A stretch of DNA of 22,017 nucleotides from Terana coerulea (Eukaryota > Basidiomycota > Agaricomycetes > Polyporales > Phanerochaetaceae), in NCBI GenBank assembly GCA_024811115.1, contig JAKOGH010001215.1, forward strand, positions 1 to 22,017, written 5' to 3'. Both the position numbers and the translations under genes were made by a program. Below the pieces are notes generated by a model, which was given only the letters and a program-made list of their open reading frames with translations, was not told the origin of the DNA and searched no databases. Of this stretch, positions 8,291 through 18,030 are shown one piece after another; the first letter of the stretch is position 1; every line of letters begins with the position of its first letter.

Positions 8291-9980
8291 ATGGATTCCG
8301 CTGACTCTCTCCCGGACTGCTTAACTGCCGACGACTTCATTGTCCACGGCTCGGACTCGCTGGACAACTTGAACTGTCCTGCTGTGCCGCCGCCTACCGT
8401 GGTCTGGGATATGATGACCTCTTCCGAGTCTCAAACGTTACGGCCAGCCGCACGAGCACGGCCGGTCGTGCAGAAGACCACAGGAACACCCCAGTGGTAC
8501 ATCAAGAAGATACAGGACAAGACTACGTCGAGGAAGCAGATGTCGGACTTGCAAGGGCTGCTGCAAGCGGATCACAAGTACGCAGAACTTAGCTTCGTTT
8601 ATTCACCATCACTAACACATGCACAGATGGGTGAAGCAGTTTGTTGAACTAGACGGGATGTCTGTGCTGGCCAACAGGCTCTACGAGCTGAGTCGGAAAA
8701 GTTCTCCTCGGTGAGTCTACATAATCTTGACAAGACCTGCTACTAACGGTCGGATAGCCAAGAAGACATCGCGATTGAGTATGAGGTCGTCAGATGTATC
8801 ACGTACATTCTCAACCAGCGGTCTGCGACCCGCATTGCCTTCGCCAACAACCCGCAGCAAACGGTGACGCACCTCGCCTCTGCCACTCAGCATCCCGCAC
8901 CTTCCTACGCGCCGACTTATTCTGGACATTCTGGTGTTCTTGGTGTACCGGAACGATGGCTCGAACTATGCCATGGTTGTCCACGGACTCGAGGCTCTGA
9001 ACGAGGACAACGACGAGTCTGGCGGCTGCTACGCTTTCTGGTTCACCTCGCTGTATTCCATGATCTCTGGGCGCGGACGGATGGGCACGATGGTTGGTGC
9101 TAGCCCCGAAATCCGAAAGTCGAGTGGCGGGTCGAGCGAGGCCTTGACAGAATACCTAATGTCCAACATCCTGCTCATGAACGGCATCATGCAAGTCATA
9201 GACGACCTGGATGTCAGGCTTCATCATCGTTCGCTGATGGAGTGCGCGGGACTGCGCGACATCATGGAGCTCGCTCGTGGTTTCAGCTCGCCGACTATAG
9301 ACAAGCAACTGGACCTATTTCAGCAAACCCTCGACGAAGACGAAGCCAGCTTTAGCGTCTCTGTGGTCAATGCACCGTCCTGCGATCTTAGCAACGTGGA
9401 TGAGGTCTACGGCGCACTACGTACTCAGACTAGAGACTCTAGGGCTCAGGACTATCTATTATCAATCCTGCAACACCTTCTTTTGATTCGACCCAACGAC
9501 CCTACCTCTATGAATCGCCTCCAACTGGTCGACTCCGTTGTGACCGACATCGTAATGGACAAGAAACTTGGCGGAGCCGAGAAACGCATTGGGCTCTCGG
9601 TGGAGCGCATCGTTGGACAACTCAATCAAGTCGACAAAGCTAGGACTTCTGAAGACGAGCTTGTAAAGGCCCGTAGCGAAGCTCTCCGCCTGAAAGGAGA
9701 AAGAGAAGACCTGGAGGAACGGATGGGACATACGGAAGCTTTGCTCGGTACCCTGCAAGCCGAAATCTCCAAACTCAAGATCGAGAACAGGACATACGCT
9801 CTGGATGTTCCTCGGACGGCGAGAGCGACCATCGTGGGCCCCAGTCAGAAGGAGAATGTTTCGCCAGTTCGCCCCGCGCTCAAGAGCTTCATGTCGTGGT
9901 TCAGCGCGCCTCAAATTCCTGATCCCAATTCTCTGACTTTGCTCAGTCACAAACAACCCGAAGCGTCTGACGTTGATTAG
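8291..9980 (+). CDS. Formin-like regulatory half: GBD-FH3-coiled coil without FH1/FH2
   Basis: Exons 8291-8577, 8627-8710 and 8758-9980 encode about 530 residues. After a 60-residue variable N-terminus comes the GTPase-binding/FH3 (armadillo-like) region of diaphanous formins: GTPQWYIKK, LPTRRLILDILVFLVY, GRGRMGTMVGAS, DDLDVRLHHRSLME, RAQDYLLSILQHLLLIR, VMDKKLGG and SVERIVGQLNQ. A coiled coil (about 400-460) and a short tail with a proper stop follow. There is no proline-rich FH1, no actin-binding FH2 and no DAD. It is clearly paralogous to the full formin on the other strand and shares its first two intron positions and phases. The frame is broken once near 8885: one extra base between LASA and LSIPHLPTRR; removing it makes all exon phases agree. 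In formins this half binds Rho GTPases and directs localisation, so a stand-alone copy could act as a Rho effector, scaffold or competitor; that is inference. Confidence 0.82.
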
Positions 9981-10396
9981 GTGCCATCCAGCAACGCTTG
10001 AAACCTCCTACCTATTCCCAGGTTCCATACCTATCCTCATCTCTATATATTGTACACACACGTTTTTGTTGGGGCTTGTTGGACTCACTTTCCCTTTAGA
10101 CGTCGGAGGCCTCGTATGTTCACGAGAATGTCACCACATGATTGAGTTGTATGTTAAATTGTATGAAAATGGTCATGAGTACAGTATGCATGTATTAGTG
10201 TCTAGCCTAAGTACCATCTACCAGCAATGGTCCAAGTAGTGCAAATGCGCGCAACGAGAAAGAGGCGAGACGATTCAAGAATACAGGTGTAAAATGTGGG
10301 AATACCTGATACAACAAACAAATGCAATGTGAGAGGTAAATGCAAACGAATATCAGAGCAACGAGCCAACAGAAGATCACTAGTTCATCGCAGCCA
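9981..10396. other. Convergent 3' region between the two formin genes
   Basis: It contains the 3' untranslated ends of both genes. Short ORFs here have no features. No repeat or RNA gene is apparent. Confidence 0.5.
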
Positions 10397-13300
10397 TTAT
10401 GGATTATCCGCCATCTTGTCCTCCGTACCTTCCACTGACTCTACAGTGGTAGGTGGAGGTGATGCGACCTCCATAGCCTCCGGCGAGGCTCCCTCTCCAG
10501 CTATTTCGGTCTCGATAAGAGTTTCGTCTGGCATCTCGTCAACCGACCCAAGTGAAGCTTCTTGATCTCGGGGTGCCATCCAAGCTGTTAATCCGGAAGA
10601 GAGGTGACCCCTCGAGGTCTTCAGAGATACCGCGCACCCTCCGTCGTGACCTACGTTGCGGAGCAGCGTGGCAGTCGTCGGCGACTTCGGCTGCGGCGCA
10701 TCGAACCCGCTCGATTGCAGGCGCGCCAACATGTCCCGCGCGAGGTCCGCAGTGTCGTTTCCTGACGTGGAGGCGAGCAGACCGCTGGCGCTGAGGTCCA
10801 GGGAGCGGCGGGTCGACTTGATGTGCTGGGTCTTGTCCGGCGTGCTTTACGGCCCATGTTGTCGCCGTTGCGCAGCTTCTCCAGCAGGCTGTCGAGGACG
10901 GTGTCGTTCTCTCCGTCGTCCACAGCGGCCTCCTTGGCTTTCGCCCGATTCGCCTTGGCTTCTTCTGCGGCCTGCTTCCGCCTCTCCATCGCCAGCCGCT
11001 CCTCAAGGATACTCTGGTTATCGGCCTTGCATTTCTGGACGACCACATGTAAGCGATAGAAGACGGCGGAAAAGAAGGAGACGTGCCTTATATGAGGTCA
11101 CGAACGTCTTGAAGATACCATAGAACTCCGATGAGCTCATGTTGCGCTCATCCTCGCCGTAGAACTTCACAACCTCGTTGAACGTTGCATCCGCATGGTT
11201 GACATCATCTACCAGGTCCTCCACCTGCGACGTCGCTTTCCGAACGAAACCCCACATCTGCTTGCCATACCGATCTGCTTGCTCCATGTCGGCGTAGTGG
11301 TCCGAAAGCTCCTGTTTAATGCGCTTGAGGCCTTCACGGAGCTCTGTGAGACTCTTCCGGACGTCCTGAAGGTTGACTGTGTCATGTAGCGTGAGCGATG
11401 GTACCAGAGGAAAAGCCAGACATATGCTTACCTCGGTAAGCTTCTGCCGGTGCCGCCAATTCCTCTAGGAACTGTTCCATCTCTGGAAAATGTTTGGAGA
11501 CAGTCCGCTCGAGGAAGTGAAGTAGTGTCGTGTTGTGAAGCGACTTTGTGTCCACCATCTACTCGGCGTTAGCTTGGTATACTGTACCTATTTAAACTGC
11601 TCGGCAGCATACCTTATTGATACTACTAACTCGGAAACCAAAGGCACCGCCCTTGACACCGGTGCCGTTCATGTAGTTACCGATGAGCAGAATCAACTAT
11701 CGCGGACTGAGTACTCATGCTGGTTCAAAGTATTATAAACGTACGGAGAGCAGCTCTTTGAAGTGACTCGAGTGAAGCAGAGCGTTTCCAGCTTCCGAAA
11801 GCTTCCGTGAACTCTGCAAAGACACAGTACAATCAACGCTCCAAATCAGGGTGGGTGAATCCAAGTCACTCACATCGTCCAAGAGCGACCAAGTCTCATC
11901 GAACTTTCTCCTGTAAAGCATACCTCGATCCGCGGTCCGAGTCGCTCGATCTTGATCAGCTGCACCATCAACCGATCCGAAGGATGCAGGCCCGCGAGTT
12001 CCTCCGGCTCCGCATTGCGATATACATTGAGCTTGCCAACCTGCTCGGGGTTTGGCAGAACTGGCTTGAGTTCGCTCAGGAAGACTTCCGTGCAGACTTC
12101 TTGGTCGAAGTGCTTGATCTTCATAGCAATCTCTTCTGGTTCAAGTCTCTTCACCGTTTGGATGAGAATTTCTGCACAGATGCTTCAGCAAAGGGGGCGT
12201 GCACACTCATTACCGCTACATACCGACTCGTTTCTTGGTCTGCGGATCGAGGACACTCTTGAGTTCAGCACGTTTCTGCTTAGCTGGAAGAGAAAGGATG
12301 TTAGACATAATATCACAGCATTCTCCATACAACATGCTTACCCATGAGGTTGATGACTAGCTGCTTGGCCTTGAAATCTTCCTCCATCTCCGTCCAAATA
12401 CCATCCAGCTGGAATTTCTGGATCCACTCGTTCTCCTTGTCTGGCTGCTCCTCATTGAACACTGTCTTGTTGACTTGCTGCTGAGGAAGCTTATCCCACT
12501 GGAGTTGCTTCATCTTCGTATTCGGTGTAATAGGAATGCCTTTGCGTGCTGCCCACAAATTGGCGCCATTCGCGCCAAGTAGAGCAGAGCCGCGAGCAGA
12601 GGTCGGTTGTGAATTGGGGGATGAAAACCCACTTCTGGGAGGTGGTGGCGGCGGCGGCGGTAGAGGTGCCCCAACAATGGCCGTAGGGATGCCCACACGG
12701 AAGCCACCAGGTGGTGGGGGAGGAGGTGGAGGCGGAGGCGGAGGTGGGCCGCCAAAGGCAATGCCGGGAGTACCTGGAGGCGGTGGTGGAGGTGGCGGAG
12801 GTGGAGGCGGGAAACCTCCCATTCCGGACATCGGCGGAGGCGGAGGCGGCGGAGGTGGAGGAGGGGCGCTGCCTGATCATCGTGTTGCTCGGCCTCTTCT
12901 GGAAGCGTGGGCAAACCAGGCACCGGTGAAGAATCGGGGCTGGGTTCGGAAGGCGGCCTGCCTTTCAGGGTAAGTTGTCGACGAAGCTCAGCTGCCAGGG
13001 ACCCGGGTGGCGGCTGCTTTGATGACCGCGGAGGAGTTGCGGACGCAACAGAGGTTGTGTCGGTACCGATGGAGGATCCGCTCTTGGTCGAACGGGAGAG
13101 ACGGTCGCTTTCGAGTTCGCCGTCTTCGCCATCCGCCGCGGTGACGAAGCTGTGATCACTCTGGTCGCCAAACTCGTCAGTCGGCGCCAGAAGTAAGCCA
13201 TTCTCCGATAGCGAAGGAGAGTAATATTCCCTAATTGTGAGCGCGGGAAGTCCTTCCGTCGAGGAGAGCCTCGCATGCTGCGAGGACTGTATGATGGGCC

Positions 13301-16158
13301 GTCGCGTGGTGGATACTATGAGCTTCATTAGGACAAACACAAAGATGCGCAGAGAATGATATACGTACTATCTTCACCCCTTGAGCCAGCTGTTGCTCTA
13401 TCTGCTCCTGCGCAGCTGCGTCGTCGGCGTCCATGAACTGTGAAGAGCGACCATTCTGCGCCTCGGACATACGGTTAGTGTCGACAGCACGAGCGGTCTT
13501 ACCCGACTTCGTGCGCTTGATGCTTGACGCGCCTCTCCGCCGTATGCTGCCCGCCTTCGTGGGGGTTTCCTCCTCGTCTGGAGTGTCGTCGGAATCATCG
13601 CCGTCAGCTCCACCCTTCCTATTCGCTCTGTCCTTGTGACGCTTATCTCGGCCTTCCAGAATACTGATAGTCTTGTCGCGCTGCAAATGCCTCTCCAGAG
13701 TGTCAATGAGGGTCTTGCGGTCCATCTGTCCCGAGTTCTCCATGATCTTGTCGACACCCTTTCCAACCTCCTTCAGCATTCGGAACAATTCCATGATTTG
13801 CGCCTCCAGCTGTTGAATTTGTTCCTCATAGTTGTTCTTCTGGGCCTCCATCTGCGACTGCAGTTTCGCGGTGTTCTCCCGAGAAACATGGAGCTTCTCC
13901 TCGAGCTTCGAGACCTTAGTCTTGTAAGTGGAAACCAGGCCTTCGCCGCCCTGCGAAATCTCATCTTCCAAAGCCTCTTTCTCCAGACGCAAACGCAGAG
14001 CCGTAGCATTGACCTTGGAAAGCTCGTCCTCGACATGCTGGTAACGCTCCGCTTCGTTGAACTGGGCAATGATCCGCTCGACCGAGCGCCCTAGCCTTTG
14101 CTCCCGCCGCCGAGCTGCTTGTCCATGACCAAGTCCGTGACTGCGCCATCAATAATCTGGAAGTAATACGCCAAGGCGGGCCCCTCTTCTCGGATGAGTA
14201 GTAAGTGCTGCAGCATGGATAGCAGGTAATCCTGAGCTTTGTTGTCCGCTGTCTTCGCCTTCAGGGCATTGAAGACATCCTCGGGGTTAGCTAGGTCCCT
14301 GAGGATGTCATGGTCCATTCGCTCTTTGAGTTTCGCCTCATCCTCGTCGAGGTTCTGCTGCAGTGTATTCAACTGCTTCTCGATGGTGTCCACGCCGAAA
14401 CCACGACAGAGCCGAACGATGCCTTGTAGACCTGCCGCCTCCATCATGGCACGGTGATGCACACGCATGTCCAAGTCGTCCATTTTCTCGAAAAGGCCAT
14501 TGATGAGCAGCAAGTTTGAGAGCTGTGGACGGCATTAGACATCATCACCAGGAGCGGTACAGAGCTGCATACGGTATAGTCATTCAAAGAGGGGTCAATT
14601 CCCCCATTACGCCTGATCTCCTCACTCGCACCAACCAGCGTACCCATTCGACCGCGGCCTACTAAAGCCTGCTCGAATGACTTGAACCAGAATATGTAAG
14701 GGCTGCCATGTTCGTGGTTTGCATCACTAAGGGTGTTGAGCGCATCGACAACTTGTGCTTGTTGGCCCTCGTCGAAGTAAACAAGAAATACGAGAATGTC
14801 CAGGAGGAGTTTCCGAGTGGGAAGATTGGGTGTATTTAAAGACGAGGCGATTTGAGACACCAGCGTACTGTGCGTGAGGGCATCGTAGACTGCGAACTAT
14901 GATTGGGCATGTCAGTGGTGTTCCTGCTTGTTGAGGCAATGACTTACAGGGTGATTAAGAATCCATTTGATAGTCTTTGCAACCTCGTATTCAATATCCA
15001 TTTCCTCCTTCCTCCTAAGGTCTGCTTAGAGGTTAAAGTTCCAAAATAGATTAAATCCAGCGCGTACCGCTGCAATGCTTTCCGGCTAATGTGATTCAGG
15101 GTCTGCGCCAGCACAGAAGTACCCTGGAGTTCAACAAAACGCCTGAACCAACTGCGTGGACGGTGAGTGGTTTGAGCCGTAGTATGATCTGTCCATCACG
15201 TACCTGACTTCTTTTCCCCTCAAGGAGACTTGAAGTCCTGTCGCCAGTTTCGGCGTTATAGTCCTATCCATGAACTTCTTCATATACCACTCGGGCGTCC
15301 CCTCAATGAGAAACGCTGCTTGACCCGAGTCGGTCTGCCGCTTTGCTTGCTCCTCTCGTTGTTTCTCGTCCTTCCATCGTAGCTGTTCATCGCTGTATAC
15401 CATGTGCCACTTTTGGTCTATTGAAAGATGCGGAAGCTCGCCCAGCCCCCGAGTGCGCCTCATATTCTCGAACAGCGCTTCAATTTCCTCGTCGTTCTCC
15501 GGTCGCGGGAAGGTAAATTCGCTGCTACCGTGTCGGTGTAAATGAGCAGAGATGCTGGCCAGGTGCGGGTGGTTCTCGTAAGAGCTCAAGGAGGCAGCGT
15601 ACCGGGAGGAGCGATTTCCGTCCGTCCGCTGGGATGCTATCGTTGGAGCGGAGGAGGTAGGCCGAGACGAAGGCGCGGAATAGTCCCCAACAAGAGTCCG
15701 AGACCTACTGGAAGGAGATGTGGGGAAGGGCCACCATAGTCCCCTACAGATGAGCCGCTTTCACTCTGACGGAAGCGACGTGAATTCGACCTCGCGGGGC
15801 TTTCTGGGTCGTTATACAATGTCTGCGAGTCGGTGGTGGAGATGGACGCGCTTGGAGACCCTGGACGGCCAAGCGGGCTTGCATCACGATACGCACGCTC
15901 ACGGTCCTGACGAGTCTTGGCCATTGCATACTTGTTGAGTTCGGTACCAGTAGCAGTGAGGGTAGGATTGGTCATTGGGGCAGAAATAACGGTACTGGGA
16001 TTCCCTCTTATTCCTTGGGACGCTGAGCCAACCGTTACCGGAGACTTTGGCGGCGGAGCCAGTTTGTGGTAGGGGACAGCATTGTCATTGAGGTCCTGGT
16101 GCTGAGATACAGAGGACTGCCTCGGGCGATTCCTCTTCTTGCCAAAGAACGAGTCCAT
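10397..16158 (-). CDS. Diaphanous-type formin, full architecture, with several frame breaks
   Basis: Formin that nucleates and elongates unbranched actin at the hyphal tip and septum (the Bni1/SepA role in fungi). Thirteen exons (minus): 16158-15204, 15151-15068, 15014-14948, 14896-14573, 14522-13369, 13315-12342, 12283-12224, 12171-11874, 11813-11745, 11696-11613, 11558-11432, 11376-11087, 11034-10397; about 1,700 residues. In order: Ser/Pro-rich N-terminus, GBD (from about 200, GTPEWYMKKFMD at 283), FH3 (GRGRMGTLVGAS), coiled coil (about 630-760), FH1 with runs of up to 13 prolines (about 1010-1085), FH2 (about 1105-1500, with LIGNYMNGTG, KGGAFGF, MVDTKS), and a DAD-like end (DMLARLQSSGF then RRSRRR). 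One-base-short breaks fall at 15722-15725, 14103-14105, 13245-13247, 12863-12866, about 11932-11934 and 10828-10830; the last 70 codons before the stop at 10397 switch frame again and are uncertain. Filling these restores all intron phases, so sequencing error is likelier than decay. Confidence 0.9.
11035..11086 (-). other. GC-AG intron in the formin gene
   Basis: Between the FH2 end (TSYK) and the next exon (KCKADNQ) the donor reads AAG|GCACGT and the acceptor CCAG. Removing these 52 nt joins the two exons in phase 0. No GT donor nearby gives the conserved protein. Confidence 0.75.
12608..12870 (-). repeat. FH1 polyproline repeat tract
   Basis: On the minus strand this region encodes uninterrupted runs of 8 to 13 prolines, mainly CCx codons mixed with Gly-rich linkers. 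These are the profilin-actin docking tracks of FH1. On the plus strand it shows as (GGN)n, giving spurious glycine-rich ORFs. It contains the GGGG run at 12863-12866 that is one base short for the frame. Confidence 0.85.
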
Positions 16159-16704
16159 CCCGGCCTAAGAAAGTTAAGTTGAGACTGTTGCTACCAGTGT
16201 AGGGTATACGGGTATCTTGTGTGTGCGGGATTAGACTGAAGGACGGCTAGAACAGGAGGGTGATAGGAACCAGAGGTGGTTGGAAGGAAAGAGGGTCAGA
16301 ATCGTTGAGATTTCATGAACTACTCGTTGCTCTGTAGCGTGAAGAGAGGAGGTTGGCGTAGTCTGGGCTAAAGCCGGACGTGTAAGTCGGGAAACAAAGC
16401 TCAACAGCCCCCTGGAGGGCTAGAGACGCGTTGGCGCTGACGGACTATGCCCTTAGAAACCATTCAATCAGCGCTATGATCTAGTAACAAAAGCGTGCTT
16501 ACTCAGGTCAGTACGTTTGTTACAAGCCGCCGACACTTGTTGATGCCGGATCTGGAATAGTGATGAATAACGAGCATCGCGGCGGTGTATAAAACCACCA
16601 CCGCGCGTGGACCAGACGTTTGCCTACCTCGCTCCTTCCTTCACTTTCGTTCAGTCTTTACGAGCAGTCTTTTATTGACATCAATTCGCCACACGCTTGG
16701 AATC
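16159..16704. promoter_or_regulatory. Divergent intergenic region between formin and PEBP-like gene
   Basis: A 546-bp gap separates the two start codons and must serve both genes. TATAAAA lies at 16588-16594, 111 bp before the ATG at 16705, followed by a C/T-rich stretch (16625-16660) typical of strongly expressed fungal genes. No clear TATA is seen for the formin side. Confidence 0.6.
16588..16594 (+). promoter_or_regulatory. TATA box of the secreted PEBP-like gene
   Basis: TATAAAA stands 111 bp before the start codon at 16705, with a pyrimidine-rich leader between. Confidence 0.6.
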
Positions 16705-17770
16705 ATGAAGTACACCACCGCCTTCGTTTCTGTTGCTCTCGCTGTCGCCGTACGCCGCCCAGAACAACTCGCAGCTTGGCATTGAGGCTATTGAAGCCCA
16801 TTTCAGCAATGCGGGCATCGTACCGTCGTTGCTCTCGACGTTCGACCCCGTCGCTGTGTTGTCTCTGAACTACGCAGGTACCGGCGACATTCAGCCTGGC
16901 CAGTCGCTCACGAAGGACCGTACGTGCTTGTATGCCAAAGTCTATGCGGCATTTTGACTGACAGTTATATCGGCGCAGAGGTCGCACCTGTTCCTAGTCT
17001 TGCACTTACACCAGCCAACAGCTCTGTTACTTTGAGCGGAAACTTTACGTTGGTGATGGCAGACGCTGGCCCAGTTAGGCACTGGATGAGGAGCCAAGGA
17101 CAGACCCGTCACTGGCTGGTGAACGGCGTGACCTTGAGCAACGGCAAGTAATAGCACCATGCTTTGTACGCTTCGAATCTCAACTGTGCTTTCCCATTAT
17201 ACAGGCAGCAGCCCTCAATGTGACCACCGACTCCGGTATTGCAATCACCAAGTACGGTGGACCTGCGCCCGTTTCAGGGAGCGGTGCTCATCGGTCAGTC
17301 ATACGAGTAACATCACAGTTCTCATGTAACTGATAGCTATTCAGTTATGCCATCCTCCTCTACACCCAGCCTGACAACTTCACCGCCCCTGACGGGCTCA
17401 ACACCGCCGGTGTCCCCATTTCCAGCTTCAGCCTCACGCAGTACGTGCAGAGCAGCGGCCTGGGCCCCATCGTAGCCGTAAGTGTCAGATCTAATCTATG
17501 TGTCTATTCATCTCAAACGTCTGCCAGGGCACATATATCACCGTCGAGGAGGGTGCCGCATCTTTCACACCCTCGTCCACCGCGCCGGTCGTCACATCTA
17601 CCCTGCCAGCTGCTACATCTACCAGCGCCGGGAGTGCCTCCGCTTCCGCCACGTCCCCGGCCCCCTCCGGTACATCTGGAACACAGGGCAACGGCGCCGC
17701 TGGAAGCTTCGTCTCGTTCCAGTCCGTCATCTTGGCAGTGATGTCCGCCGTCGGACTCGCTCTCTTCTGA
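16705..17770 (+). CDS. Secreted PEBP-like protein, probably GPI-anchored
   Basis: Five exons (16705-16919, 16979-17147, 17205-17293, 17345-17477, 17528-17770) give about 282 residues. The N-terminus is a signal peptide (MKYTTAFVSVALAVA), followed by an extracellular domain like phosphatidylethanolamine-binding proteins: NFTLVMADAGPV, then QTRHWLVNGV, GSGAHRYAILLYTQP and FSLTQYVQ. A Ser/Thr/Ala-rich stalk (about 210-255) and a hydrophobic tail ending in LAVMSAVGLALF suggest a GPI anchor at the cell surface or wall. Two frame breaks: near 16755 inside the signal peptide (one extra base or two missing) and at 17147, where the donor AAGTAATAG seems to have lost one G of AAG|GTAATA. The family loop between DAGPV and QTRHW is unusual here (see findings). 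PEBP folds bind lipids or anions; the fungal secreted versions have no settled function. Confidence 0.8.
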
Positions 17771-18030
17771 AGACTCAAATGTTGAGGATGAACACTTGAC
17801 CCCACAGGACAGGCTGGCTATTCCTATTCACTCATTTTGCCGTATAGCTGCGCCACTCGTTATGTACTTTGCCCCGAGGGTGAAGTAATATTGTATCAAA
17901 GCACTCGTTAGCTCCCTGTAGGAGCTAGCGAGTACTCTAATAAATGACAGACGTCGTACCACACATGAACGGAACTGCATGAGCAGACGAGCAAGGGAAC
18001 CAAACAGTGAGATAAACGTGAGCAGAGCTT

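Noticed and set aside
8071..8367. 98-codon minus-strand ORF over the cupin/half-formin promoter
   Set aside because: It ends before the cupin ATG in another frame, overlaps the first exon of the half-formin and resembles no domain. It cannot be spliced into the cupin gene in a way I can support.
9462..9956. 164-codon minus-strand ORF
   Set aside because: It lies opposite the conserved FH3 and coiled-coil region of the half-formin and has no motif of its own.
12536..12973. Glycine-rich plus-strand ORF of 145 codons
   Set aside because: It is the complement of the FH1 polyproline tract of the formin; the minus strand carries FH1 and FH2 with correct splice sites.
10397..16158. Formin as a pseudogene
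   Set aside because: Six or more breaks would suggest this, but all splice sites and conserved residues are intact, most breaks fit a one-base homopolymer deficit, and the same error type occurs in unrelated neighbours.
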